From Symbiodinium natans (lineage: Eukaryota; Sar; Dinophyceae; Suessiales; Symbiodiniaceae), in NCBI GenBank assembly GCA_905221605.1, contig CAJNDS010000708.1:15001-79000 (forward strand): a stretch of 64,000 bases of DNA, in the 5' to 3' direction. The translations under genes were made by a program, and so were the position numbers. The first letter of the stretch is position 1, and each line of letters opens with the position of its first letter. Under the pieces are notes generated by a model. It was not told the DNA's origin. It did no database searches and worked only from the letters and a program-made list of their open reading frames with translations. This document shows positions 1-12,956 of the stretch, piece by piece.

Positions 1-126
1 GTATGGCAACTGTCACACACATGATTTCTTGTTCAATCCTTAAACCCTACACCCTAAACCCTAAAACCCCAAATTTTCTAGAAGATAGAAAGATCTGGAA
101 GAAACTCGTCTTGTTTACTTAATTGT

Positions 127-512
127 AAGGTCTTCGGGGTAAGGAAACTGTCACACATTCGATTTGCCGGTATCTGTATGAGACATGGCAAGATGTACGA
201 TTTGTTGCCTTTGATTTGCTGGCATCTGGGTGAGGCATGGCAAGATGTACAAATTGTTGCCTGTGATTTGGTGGTATCTGTGCGAGGCATGACAAGATGT
301 ATGATTTGTTGCCTGTGATTTGCTAGTTTCTGTGGTGAGGCATGGCAAGATACACGAATTGTTGTCTGTGATTTGCTGGCAGGGTATGCAAGCTGTCACA
401 CACATGATTTCTTGTTCAATCCTTAAACCCTACACCCTAAACCCTAAAACCCAAATTTTTAAGATCGAAGATAGAAAGATCTGGAAGAAACTCGTCTTTT
501 TTACTTAATTGT
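127..512 (+). repeat. 386-bp unit with a 169-bp internal deletion
   Basis: The unit runs normally to ACTGTCACACA and then jumps straight to TTCGATTTGCCGG at 160, so the ATGGCG, palindrome and T-rich parts are missing while the subrepeat block is intact. The counterpart at 26097 in A3 keeps the missing segment and shares the TTCGATTTGCCGG join partner and the TCTTCGGGG landmark. The deletion is therefore private to A1. Confidence 0.88.
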
Positions 513-609
513 AAGGTCTTCAGGGTAAGGAAACTGTCACACACATGTTGTTTCTTCGTATTCCAGCAAACAGTCAACATGGCGACAAATCGTGCCCGTG
601 GCTCGTGTG

Positions 610-617
610 TGACGTCA
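610..617. promoter_or_regulatory. CRE/bZIP-like palindrome TGACGTCA (first of ~27)
   Basis: The perfect palindrome TGACGTCA, the core bound by CREB/ATF and plant bZIP factors, lies about 35 bp after the ATGGCG in a subset of units. I found it at 610, 5341, 5894, 6448, 6982, 7534, 9191, 21773, 22325, 23435, 25096, 30375, 32282, 32834, 33388, 34474, 35579, 45466, 46020, 47665, 54149, 54699, 55252, 56361, 56910, 57464 and 59109. Other units have TGATGTCA, TGATATCA or TGATTTCA at the same place. The match is exact; regulatory use is not shown. Confidence 0.35.
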
Positions 618-2722
618 CAAGTCGCATCCCCTGTCTAATGTGGGATATCACAAGATGCAGGTCCCAATGCCCGTAACAAATCGTACCCCCTACTACTTTT
701 TCTTTTTACACGCGATTTGCTGGTATCTGTATGAGGCATGGCCAGATGTACGATTTGTTGCCTGTCATTTGTTGGCATCTGTGTGAGGCATGGCAAGATG
801 TACGAATTGTTGCCTGTGATTTGGTGGTATCTGTGCGAGGCATGACAAGATGTATGATTTGTTGCCTGTGATTTGCTAGTTTCTGTGGGAGGCATGGCAA
901 GATACACGATTTGTTGTCTGTGATTTGCTGGCAGGGTATGGAAACTGTCACACACATGATTTCTTGTTCAATCCTTAAACCCTACACCCTAAACCCTAAA
1001 ACCCAAGTTTTTAAGATCGAAGATAGAAAGATCTGGAAGAAACTCGTCTTGTTTACTTAATTGTAAGGTCTTCAGGGTAAGGAAACTGTCACACACATGT
1101 TGTTTCTTCGTATTCCAGCAAAAACAGTCAACATGACGACAAATCGTGCCCGTGGCTCGTGTGTGATGTCACAACTCGTATCCCCTGTCTAATGTGGGAT
1201 ATCACAAGGTGCAAAATCCAATGCCCGTAACAAATCGTACCCCCTGCTACTTTTTCTTCTTACACTCGATTTGCTGGTATCTGTATGAGGCATGGCCAGA
1301 TGTACGAATTGTTGCCTGTGATTTGTTGGCATCTGTGTGAGGCATGGCAAGATGTACGATTGGTTGACTGTGATTTGGTGGTATCTGTGCGAGGCAAGAC
1401 AAGATGTATGATTTGTTGCCTGTGATTTGCTAGTTTCTGTGGTGAGGCATGGCAGGATACACGATTTGTTGTCTGTGATTTGCTGGCAGGGTATGGAAGC
1501 TGTCACACACATGATTTCTTGCTCAACTCTTAAACCCTACGCCCTAAACCCTAAAACCCAAATTTTAAGATCGAAGATAGAAAGATCTGGAAGAAACTCG
1601 TCTTGTTTACTTGATTGTAAGGTCTTCAGGGTAAGCAAACTGTCACACATGTTGTTTCTTCGTATTCCAGCAAACAGTCAATATGGCGACAAATCGTGCC
1701 CGTGGCTCGTGTGTGATGTCACAAATCGTATCCCCTGTCTAATGTGGGATATCACAAGGTGCAGAACCCAATGCCCGTAACAAATCGTACCCCCTGCTAC
1801 TTCTTCTTTTTACAATCGATTTGCTGGTATCTGTATGAGGCATGGCAAGATGTACGAATTGTTGCCTGTGATTTGTTGGCATCTGTGTGAGGCATGGCAA
1901 GATGTACGATTTGTTCCCTGTGATTTGGTGGTATCTGTGCGAGGCAAGACAAGATTTATGATTTGTTGCCTGTGATTTGCTAGTTTCTGTGTGAGGCATG
2001 GCAAGATACACGATTTGTTGTCTGTGATTTGCTGGCAGGGTATGGAAACTGTCAAACACATGATTTCTTGTTCAATCCTTAAACCCTACACCCTAAACCT
2101 TAAAACCCAAATTTTTAAGATCGAAGATAGAAAGATCTGGAAGAAACTCGTCTTGTTTACTTAATTGTAAGGTTTTAAGGGTAAGGAAACTGTCACACAC
2201 ATGTTGTTTCTTCGTATTCCGGCAAACAGTCAACATGGCGACAAATCGTGCCCGTGGCTCGAGTGTGATGTCACAAATCGTATCCCCTGCCTCATGTGTG
2301 ATATCACAAGATGCAGAACCCAATGCCCGTAACAAATCGTACCCCCTGCTACTTTTTCTTGTTACATTCGATTTGCTGGTATCTGTATGAGACATGGCAA
2401 GATGTACGATTTGTTGCCTTTGATTTGTTGGCATCTGGGTGAGGCATGGCAAGATGTACGAGTTGTTGCCTGTGGTTTGGTGGTATCTGTGCGAGGCATG
2501 ACAAGATGTATGATTTGTTGCCTGTGATTTGTTGGTTTCTGTGGTGAGGCATGGCAAGATACACGATTTGTTGTCTGTGATTTGCTGGCAGGGTATGGAA
2601 TCTGTCGCACACATGATTTCTTGCTCAATCCTTAAACCCTACACCGTAAACCCTAAAACCCAAATTTTTTAAGATCGAAGATAGAAAGATCTGGAAGAAA
2701 CTCGTCTTGTTTACTTAATTGT

Positions 2723-3256
2723 AAGGTCTTCAGGGTAAGGAAACTGTCACGCACATGTTGTTTCTTCGTATTCCAGCAAACAGTCAATATGGCGACAAAT
2801 CGTGCCCGTGGCTCGTGTGTGATATCACAACTCGTATTCCCTGTCTAATGTGGGATATCACAAGGTGCAGAACCCAATGCCCGTAACAAATCGTACCCCC
2901 TGCTACTTTTTCTTTTTACAATCGACTTGCTGGTATCTGTATGAGGCATGGCAAGATGTACGAATTGTTGCCTGTGATTTGTTGGCATCTGTGTGAGGCA
3001 TGGCAAGATGTACGAATTGAATCTGTGCGAGGCAAGACAAGATGTATGATTTGTTGCCTGTGATTTGCTAGTTTCTGTGGGAGGCATGGCAAGATACACG
3101 ATTTGTTGTCTGTGATTTGCTGGCAGGGTATGGAAACTGTCACACACATGATTTCTTGTTCAATCCTTAAACCCTACACCCTAAACCTTAAAACCCAAAT
3201 TTTTAAGATCGAAGATAGAAAGATCTGGAAGAAACTGGTCTTGTTTACTTAATTGT
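2723..3256 (+). repeat. 534-bp unit with an 18-bp subrepeat junction deletion (class example)
   Basis: At 3012-3032 GTACGAATTGAATCTGTGCGAGG replaces the normal join of subrepeats two and three, an 18-bp loss. Units of this class begin at landmarks 2723, 6351, 15730, 20037, 27759, 33291 and 41013. A second version reading GAATTCAATCTGTG is at 43747, 44834 and 53519. The deletion is spread through all A copies, so it is old; the two versions may be one event followed by a point change. Confidence 0.88.
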
Positions 3257-4906
3257 AAGGTCTTCAGGGTAAGGAAACTGTCACACACATGTTGTTTCTT
3301 CGTATTCCAGCAAACAGTCAACATGGCGACAAATCGTGCCCGTGGCTCGCGCATGATGTCACAAATCGTATCCCCTGTCTAATGTGGGATATCACAAGAT
3401 GCAGGTCCCAATGCCCGTAACAAATCGTACCCCCTGCTACTTTTTCTTTCTACACTCGATTCGCTGGTATCTGTATGAGGCATGGCAAGATGTACGAATT
3501 GTTGCCTTTGATTTGTTGGCATCTGTGTGAGGCATGGCAAGATGTACGATTTGTTGCGTTGATTTGGTGGTATCTGTGCGAGCCAAGACAAGATGTATGA
3601 TTTGTTGCCTGTGATTTGCTAGTTTCTGTGTGAGGCATGGCAAGATACACGATTTGTTGTCTGTGATTTGCTGGCAGGGTATGGAAACTGTCACACACAG
3701 GATTTCTTGTTCAATCCTTAAACCCTACACCCTAAACCCTAAAACCCAAATTTTTACGATCGAAGATAGAAAGATCTGGAAGAAACTCGTCTTGTTTACT
3801 TAATTGTAAGGTCTTCAGGGTAAGGAAACTGTCACACACATGTTGTTTCTTCGTATTCCAGCAAACAGTCAATATGGCGACAAATCGTGCCCGTGGCTCG
3901 TGTGTGATGTCACAACTCGTATCCCCTGTCTAATGTGGGATATCACAAGGTGCAGGTCCCAATGCAGGTAACAAATCGTACCCCCTGCTACTTTTTCTTT
4001 TTACAATCGATTTGCTGGTATCTGTATGAGGCATGGCCAGATGTACGATTTGTTGCCTGTGATTTGTTGGCATCTGTGTGAGGCATGGCAAGATGTACGA
4101 TTTGTTGCCTGTGATTTGGTGGTATCTGTGCGAGGCATGACAAGATGTATGATTTGTTGCCTGTGATTTGCTAGTTTCTGTGTGAGGCATGGCAAGATAC
4201 ACGATTTGTTGTCTGTGATTTGCTGGCAGGGTATGGAAACTGTCACACACATGATTTCTTGTTCAATCCTTAAACCCTACACCCTAAACCCTAAAACCCA
4301 AGTTTTTAAGATCGAAGATAGAAAGATCTGGAAGAAACTCGTCTTGTTTACTTAATTGTAAGGTCTTCAGGGTAAGGAAACTGTCACACACACATGTTGT
4401 TTCTTCGTATTCCAGCAAACAGTCAACATGGCAACAAATCGTGCCCGTGGCTCGTGTGTGATATCACAACTCGTATCCCCTGTCTAATGTGGGATATCAC
4501 AAGATGCAGAACCCAATGCCCGAAACATATCGTACCCCTACTTTTTTACAATCGATTTGCTGGTATCTGTACGAGGCATGGCCAGATGTACGAATTGTTG
4601 CCTGTGATTTGTTGGAGTCTGTGTGAGGCATGGCAAGATGTACGATTTGTTGCCTGTGATTTGGTGGTATCTGTGCGAGGCATGACAAGATGCATGATTT
4701 GTTGCCTGTGATTTGCTAGTTTCTGTGTGAGGCATGGCAAGATACACGATTTGTTGTCTGTGATTTGCTGGCAGGGTATGGAAGCTGTCACACACACATG
4801 ATTTCTTGTTCAATCCTTAAACCCTACACCCTAAACCCTAAAACCCAAATTTTTACGATCGAAGATAGAAAGATCTGGAAGAAACTCGTCTTGTTTACTT
4901 AATTGT

Positions 4907-5796
4907 AAGGTCTTCAGGGTAAGGAAACTGTCACACACATGTTGTTTCTTCGTATTCCAGCAAACAGTCAACATGGTGACAAATCGTGCCCGTGGCTCGT
5001 GTGTGATATCACAACTCGTATTCCCTGCCTCATGTGTGATATCACAAGATGCAGAACCCAATGCCCGTAACACATCGCACCCCCTACTTTTTTTGCAATC
5101 GATTTGCTGGTATCTGTATGAGGCATGGCCAGATGTACGAATTGTTGCTTTTGATTTGCTGGCATCTGGGTGAGGCATGGCAAGATGCACGAGTTGTTGC
5201 CTGTGATTTGGTGGTATCTGTGTGAGGCATGACAAGACGTATGATTTGTTGCCTGTGATTTGCTAGTTTCTGTGGTGAGGCATGGCAAGATACACAACAA
5301 ACAGTCAACATGGCGACAAATCGTGCCCGTGGCTCGTGTGTGACGTCACAAGTCGTATCCCTTGTCTAATGTGGGATATCACAAGATGCAGGTCCCAATG
5401 CCCGTAACAAATCGTACCCCCTGCTACTTTTTCTTTTTACAATCGATTTGCTGGTATCTGTATGAGGCATGGCAAGATGTACGAATTGTTGCCTGGGATT
5501 TGTTGGCATCTGTGTGAGGCATGGCAAGATGTACGATTTGTTGCCTGTGATTTGGTGGTATCTGTGCGAGGCAAGACAAGATGTATGATTTGTTGCCTGT
5601 GATTTGCTAGTTTCTGTGGTGAGGCATGGCAAGATACACGATTTGTTGTCTGTGATTTGCTGGCAGGGTATGGAAACTGTCACACACATGATTTCTTGTT
5701 CAATCCTTAAACCCTACACCCTAAACCCTAAAACCCAAGTTTTTAAGATCGAAGATAGAAAGATCTGGAAGAAACTCGTCTTGTTTACTTAATTGT
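4907..5796 (+). repeat. 890-bp chimeric double unit, join near 5295
   Basis: After the fourth subrepeat reaches AAGATACAC the sequence skips about 207 bp and resumes at AACAAACAGTCAACATGG. The skipped part holds the fifth partial subrepeat, the telomere-like block, the linker and the landmark. Two units are thus fused and share one telomere block. The identical join recurs near 30,328 and 32,236. Confidence 0.9.
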
Positions 5797-8700
5797 AAAG
5801 TCTTCAGGGTAAGGAAACTGTCACACACATGTTGTTTCTTCGTATTCCAGCAAACAGTCAACATGGCGACAAATCGTGCCCGTGGCTCGTGTGTGACGTC
5901 ACAAGTCGTATCCCCTGTCTAATGTGGGATATCACAAGGTGCAGGAACCCAATGCCCGTAACAAATCGTACCCCCTGCTACTTTTTCTTTTTACAATCGA
6001 TTTGCTGGTATCTGTATGAGGCATGGCAAGATGTACGAATTGTTGCCTTTGATTTGCTGGCATCTGGGTGAGGCATGGCAAGATGCACGAGTTGTTGCCT
6101 GTGATTTGGTGGTATCTGTGCGAGGCATGACAAGATGTATGATTTGTTGCCTGTGATTTGCTAGTTTCTGTGGTGAGGCATGGCAAGATACACGATTTGT
6201 TGTCTGTGATTTGCTGGCAGGGTATGGAATCTGTCACACACATGATTTCTTGCCCAATCCTTAAACCCTACACCTTGAACCCTAAAACCCAAATTTTTAA
6301 GATCGAAGATAGAAAGATCTGGAAGAAACTCGTCTTGTTTACTTAATTGTAAGGCCTTCAGGGTAAGGAAACTGTCACACACATGTTGTTTCTTCGTATT
6401 CCAGCAAACAGTCAATATGGCGACAAATCGTGCCCGTGGCTCGTGTGTGACGTCACAAGTCGTATCCCTTGTCTAATGTGGGATATCACAAGATGCAGGT
6501 CCCAATGCCAGTAACAAATCGTACCCCCTGCTACTTTTTCTTTTTACACTCGATTTGCTGGTATCTGTATGAGGCATGGCAAGATGTACGAATTGTTGCT
6601 TGTGATTTGTTGGCATCTGTGTGAGGCATGGCAAGATGTATGAATTGAATCTGTGCGAGGCATGACAAGATGTCTGATTTGTTGCTTGTGATTTGCTAGT
6701 TTCTGTGTGAGGCATGGCAAGATACACGAGTTGTTGTCTGTGATTTGCTGGCAGGGTATGGAATCTGTCACACACATGATTTCTTGCCCAATCCTTAAAC
6801 CCTACACCCTAAACCTTAAAACCCAAATTTTTAAGATCGAAGATAGAAAGATCTGGAAGAAACTCGTCTTGTTTACTTAATTGTAAGGTCTTCAGGGTAA
6901 GGAAACTGTCACACACATGTTGTTTCTTCGTATTCCAGCAAACAGCCAACATGGCGACAAATCGTGCCCGTGGCTCGTGTGTGACGTCACAAGTCGTATC
7001 CCCGGTCTAGTGTGGGATATCACAAGATGCAGGTCCCAATGCCCGTAACAAATCGTACCCCCTACTACTTTTTCTTTCTACAATCGATTTGCTGGTATCT
7101 GTATGAGGCATGGCAAGATGTACGTTTTGTTGCCTGTGATTTGTTGGCATCTGTGTGAGGCATGGCAAGATGTACGGTTGGTTGCCTGTGATTTGGTGGT
7201 ATCTGTGCGAGGCAAGACAAGATGTATGATTTGTTGCCTGTGATTTGCTAGTTTCTGTGTGAGGCATGGCAAGATACACGATTTGTTGTCTGTGATTTGC
7301 TGGCAGGGTATGGAAACTGTCACACACATGATTTCTTGTTCAATCCTTAAACCCTACACCCTGAACCCTAAAACCCAAATTTTTAAGATCGAAGATAGAA
7401 AGATCTGGAAGAAACTCGTCTTGTTTACTTAATTGTAAAGTCTTCAGGGCAAGGAAACTGTCACACACATGTTGTTTCTTCGTATTCCAGCAAACAGTCA
7501 ACATGGCGACAAATCGTGCCCGTGGCTCGTGTGTGACGTCACAAGTCGTATCCCCTGTCTAATGTGGGATATCACAAGGTGCAGAACCCAATGCCCGTAA
7601 CAAATCGTACCCCCTGCTACTTTTTCTTTTTACACTCGATTTGCTGGTATCTGTATGAGGCATGTCCAGATGTACGATTTGTTGCCTTTGATTTTTTGGC
7701 ATCTGGGTGAGGCATGGCAAGATGTACGAATTGTTGCCTTTGATTTGGTGGTATCTGTGCGAGACATGACAAGATGTATGATTTGTTGCCTGTGATTTGC
7801 TAGTTTCTGTGGTGAGGCATGACAAGGTACACGGTTTGTTGTCTGTGATTTGCTGGCAGGGTATGGAAACTGTCACACACATGATCTCTTGCTCAAGCCT
7901 TAAACCCTGCACCCTAAACTCTAAAACCCAAATTTTTAAGATCGAAGATAGAAAGATCTGGAAGAAACTCGTCTTGTTTACTTAATTGTAAGGTCTTCAG
8001 GGTAAGGAAACTGTCACACACATGTTGTTTCTTCGTATTCCAGCAAACAGCCAACATGGCGACAAATCGTGCCCGTGGCTCGTGTGTGATTTCACAACTC
8101 GGATCCCCTGCCTCATGCGTGATATCACAAGATGCAGGTCCCAATGCCCGTAACAAATCGTACCCCCTACTACTTTTTCTTTTTACAGTCGATTTGCTGG
8201 TATCTGTATGAGGCATGGCCAGATGTACGATTTGTTGCCTGTGATTTGTTGGCATCTGTGTGAGGCATGGCAAGATGTACGAATTGTTGCCTGTGATTTG
8301 GTGGTATCTGTGCGAGGCATGACAAGATGTATGATTTGTTGCCTGTGATTTGCTAGTTTCTGTGGGAGGCATGGCAAGATACACGATTTGTTGTCTGTGA
8401 TTTGCTGGCAGGGTTTGGAAACTGTCACACACATGATTTCTTGTTCAATCCTTAAACCCCACACCCTAAACCCTAAAACCCAAATTTTTAAGATCGAAGA
8501 TAGAAAGATCTGGAAGAAACTCGTCTTGTTTACTTAATTGTAAGGTCTTCAGGGTAAGGAAACTGTCACGCACATGTTGTTTCTTCGTATTCCAGCAAAC
8601 AGTCAACATGGCGACAAATCGTGCCCGTGGCTCGTGTATGATATCACAACTCGTATTCCCTGCCTCATGTGTGTTGTCACAAGATGCAGAACCCAATGCC

Positions 8701-10754
8701 CGTAACAAATCGTACCCCCTGCTACTTCTTCATTTTACATTCGATTTGCTGGTATCTGTATGAGACATGGCAAGATGTACGAATTGTTGCCTGTGATTTG
8801 CTGGCATCTGGGTGAGGCATGGCAAGATGTACGAATTGTTGCCTGTGATTTGGTGGTATGTGTGCGAGGCAGGCCAAGATAGATGATTTGTTGCCTGTGA
8901 TTTGCTAGTTTCTGTGTGAGGCATGGCAAGATACACGATTTGTTGTCTGTGATTTGCTGGCAGGGTATGGAAACTGTCACACACATGATTTCTTGTTCAA
9001 TCCTTAAACCCTACGCCCTAAACCCTAAAACCCAAATTTTTAAGATCGAAGATAGAAAGATCTGGAAGAAACTCGTTTTGTTTACTTAATTGTAAGGTCT
9101 TCAGGGTAAGGAAACTGTCACACACATGTTGTTTCTTCGTATTCCAGCAAACAGTCAACATGGCGACAAATCGTGCCCGTGGCTCGTGTGTGACGTCACA
9201 AGTCGTATCCCCGGTCTAGTGTGGGATATCACAAGATGCAGGTCCCAATGCCCGTAACAAATCGTACCCCCTGCTACTTTTTCTTTTTACACTCGATTTG
9301 CTGGTATCTGTATGAGGCATGTCCAGATGTACGATTTGTTGCCTTTGATTTTTTGGCATCTGGGTGAGGCATGGCAAGATGTACGAATTGTTGCCTTTGA
9401 TTTGGTGGTATCTGTGCGAGACATGACAAGATGTATGATTTGTTGCCTGTGATTTGCTAGTTTCTGTGGTGAGGCATGACAAGGTACACGGTTTGTTGTC
9501 TGTGATTTGCTGGCAGGGTATGGAAACTGTCACACACATGATCTCTTGCTCAAGCCTTAAACCCTACACCCTAAACCCTAAAACCCAAATTTTTTTTATG
9601 ATCGAAGATAGAAAGATCTGGAAGAAACTCGTCTTGTTTACTTAATTGTAAGGTCTTCAGGGCAAGGAAACTGTCACACACATGTTGTTTCGTCGTATTC
9701 CAGCAAACAGTCAATATGGCGACAAATCGTGCCCGTGGCTCGTGTGTGATGTCACAAATCGTATCCCCTGTCTAATGTGGGATATCACAAGGTGCAGAAC
9801 CCAATGCCCGTAACAAATCGTACCCCCTGCTACTTTTTCTTTTTACAGTCGATTTGCTGGTATCTGTATGAGGCATGGCAAGATGTACGAATTGTTGCCT
9901 GTGATTTGTTGGCATCTGTGTGAGGCATGGCAAGATGTACGATTCGGAGCCTGTGATTTGGTGGTATCTGTGCGAGGCAAGACAAGATGTATGATTTGTT
10001 GCCTGTGATTTGCTAGTTTCTGTGTGAGGCGTGGCAAGATACACGATTTGTTGTCTGTGATTTACTGGCAGGGTATGGAAACTGTCACACACATGATTTT
10101 TGGTTCAATCCTTAAACCCTACACCCTAAACCCTAAAACCCCAAATTTTTAAGATCGAAGATAGAAAGATCTGGAAGAAACTCGTCTTGTTTACTTAATT
10201 GTAAGGTCTTCAGGGTAAGGAAACTGTCACACACATGTTGTTTCTTCGTATTCCAGCAAACAGTCAACATGGCGACAAATCGTGCCCGTGGCTCGTGTGT
10301 GATGTCACAACTCGTATCCCCTGCCTCATGTGTGATATCACAAGATGCAGAACCCAATGCCCGTAACAATTCGTACCCCCTGCTACTTTTTCTTTTTGTC
10401 TTCGATTTGCTGGTATCTGTATGAGGCATGGCAAGATGTACGAATTGTTGCCTTTGATTTGCTGGCATCTGGGTGAGGCATGGCAAGATGTACAAATTGT
10501 TGCCTTTGATTTGGTGGTATCTGTGCGAGGCATGACAAGATGTATGATTTGTTGCCTGTGATTTGCTAGTTTCTGTGTGAGGCATGGAAAGATACACGAT
10601 TTGTTGTCTGTGATTTGCTGGCAGGGTATGGAATCTGTCACACACATGATTTCTTGTTCAATCCTTAAACCCTACACCCTGAACCCTAAAACCCAAATTT
10701 TTAAGATCGAAGATAGAAAGATCTGGAAGAAACTCGTCTTGTTTACTTAATTGT

Positions 10755-12956
10755 AAGGTCTTCAGGGTAAGGAAACTGTCACACACATGTTGTTTCTTCG
10801 TATTCCAGCAAACAGTCAATATGGCGACAAATCGTGCCCGTGGCTCGTGTGTCACGTCACAAGTCGTATCCCCTGTCTAATGTGGGATATCACAAGGTGC
10901 AGAACCCAATGCCCGTAACAAATCGTATCCCCTGCTACTTTTTCTTTTTACACTCGATTTGCTGGTATCTGTATGAGGCATGGCAAGATGTACGATTTGT
11001 TGCCTGTGATTTGTTGGCATCTGTGTGAGGCATGGCAAGATGTACGAATTGTTGCCTGTGATTTGGTGGCAACTGTGCGAGGCAAGACAAGATGTATGAT
11101 CCGCTGCCTGTGATTTGCTAGTTTCTTTGTGAGGCATGGCAAGATACACGATTTGTTGTCTGTGATTTGCTGGCAGGGTATGGAAACTGTCACACACACA
11201 CATGATTTCTTGTTCAATCCTTAAACCCTACACCCTAAACCCTAAAACCCAAATTTTTAAGATCGAAGATAGAAAGATCTGGAAGAAACTCGTCTTGTTT
11301 ACTTAATTGTAAGGTCTTCAGGGTAAGGAAACTGTCACACACATGATGTTTCTTCGTATTCCAGCAAACAGTCAACATGGCGACAAATCGTGCCCGTGGC
11401 TCGTGTGTGATGTCACAAATCGTATCCCCTGTCTAATGTGGGATATCACAAGGTGCAGAACCCAATGCCCGTAACAAATCGTACCCCCTGCTACTTCTTC
11501 TTTTTACAACCGATTTGCTGGTATCTGTATGAGGCATGGCAAGATGTACGAATTGTTGCCTGTGATTTGTTGGCATCTGTGTGAGGCATGGCAAGATGTA
11601 CGATTGGTTGACTGTGATTTGGTGGTATCTGTGCGAGGCATGACAAGATGTATGATTTGTTGCCTGTGATTTGCTAGTTTCTGTGTGAGGCATGGCAAGA
11701 TACACGATTTGTTGTCTGTGATTTGCTGGCAGGGTATGGCAACTGTCACACACATGATTTCTTGTTCAATCCTTAAACCCTACACCCTAAACCCTAAAAC
11801 CCCAAATTTTCAAGATAGAAGATAGAAAGATCTGGAAGAAACTCGACTTAATTGTAAGGTCTTCGGGGTAAGGAAACTGTCACACACATGTTGTTTGAAG
11901 GGGATTTCCAGCAAACAGTCAATATGGCGACAAATCGTGCCCGTGGCTCGTGTGTCACGTCACAAGTCGTATCCCCTGTCTAATGTGGGATATCACAAGG
12001 TGCAGAACCCAATGCCCGTAACAAATCGTATCCCCTGCTACTTTTTCTTTTTACACTCGATTTGCTGGTATCTGTATGAGGCATGGCAAGATGTACGATT
12101 TGTTGCCTGTGATTTGTTGGCATCTGTGTGAGGCATGGCAAGATGTACGAATTGTTGCCTGTGATTTGGTGGCAACTGTGCGAGGCAAGACAAGATGTAT
12201 GATCCGCTGCCTGTGATTTGCTAGTTTCTTTGTGAGGCATGGCAAGATACACGATTTGTTGTCTGTGATTTGCTGGCAGGGTATGGAAACTGTCACACAC
12301 ACATGATTTCTTGTTCAATCCTTAAACCCTACACCCTAAACCCTAAAACCCAAATTTTTAAGATCGAAGATAGAAAGATCTGGAAGAAACTCGTCTTGTT
12401 TACTTAATTGTAAGGTCTTCAGGGTAAGGAAACTGTCACACACATGATGTTTCTTCGTATTCCAGCAAACAGTCAACATGGCGACAAATCGTGCCCGTGG
12501 CTCGTGTGTGATGTCACAAATCGTATCCCCTGTCTAATGTGGGATATCACAAGGTGCAGAACCCAATGCCCGTAACAAATCGTACCCCCTGCTACTTCTT
12601 CTTTTTACAACCGATTTGCTGGTATCTGTATGAGGCATGGCAAGATGTACGAATTGTTGCCTGTGATTTGTTGGCATCTGTGTGAGGCATGGCAAGATGT
12701 ACGATTGGTTGACTGTGATTTGGTGGTATCTGTGCGAGGCATGACAAGATGTATGATTTGTTGCCTGTGATTTGCTAGTTTCTGTGTGAGGCATGGCAAG
12801 ATACACGATTTGTTGTCTGTGATTTGCTGGCAGGGTATGGCAACTGTCACACACATGATTTCTTGTTCAATCCTTAAACCCTACACCCTAAACCCTAAAA
12901 CCCCAAATTTTCAAGATAGAAGATAGAAAGATCTGGAAGAAACTCGACTTAATTGT
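10755..12956 (+). repeat. Tandem duplication of a 1,101-bp dimer, private to A1
   Basis: The two-unit block 10755-11855 is repeated at 11856-12956. Both copies share rare variants: GTGTCACGTCAC, GGTGGCAACTGTGCG, GATCCGCTGCC, CACATGATGTTTC, and the 10-bp deletion in the linker giving CTCGACTTAATTG. The right copy follows TTTGAAGGGGATTTCC near 11,900 instead of TTTCTTCGTATTCC, a replaced segment also found at 12,996 and 26,137. A3 has a single copy at 37140-38240. Confidence 0.9.

Larger units (their letters stand above)
1..12838 (+). repeat. Higher-order repeat copy A1
   Basis: First ~12.8-kb copy of HOR family A. The left marker is a rare unit in which GGTATGGAAACTG is GGTATGGCAACTG, the telomere block ends AAAACCCC, and the landmark reads TCTTCGGGG rather than TCTTCAGGG. 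Landmarks are at 127, 513, 1065, 1619, 2169, 2723, 3257, 3808, 4360, 4907, 5797, 6351, 6885, 7437, 7990, 8542, 9094, 9650, 10203, 10755, 11311, 11856 and 12412. Distinctive events are a 386-bp unit at the left end, an 890-bp chimera at 4907, and a private tandem duplication of a 1,101-bp dimer (10755 and 11856). Because of that dimer the marker also occurs near 11,738. The true left end lies at or before base 1. Confidence 0.85.

Noticed and set aside
1427-1780. Plus-strand open frame of 117 codons crossing from the subrepeat block through the telomere block
   Set aside because: It depends on a short linker variant (CAAATTTTAAGATC). Most units are interrupted at the same place and the translated telomere tract carries no meaning.
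7914-8432. Minus-strand open frame of 172 codons, with similar ones in about ten other units (e.g. 2093-2614, 44206-44724, 57843-58361)
   Set aside because: It spans subrepeats whose length is not a multiple of three. Its residues are the same DNA read in rotating frames, and it is broken in other units by small indels and stops. It shows no domain I recognise. It is expected from the stop-poor A/C-rich strand.
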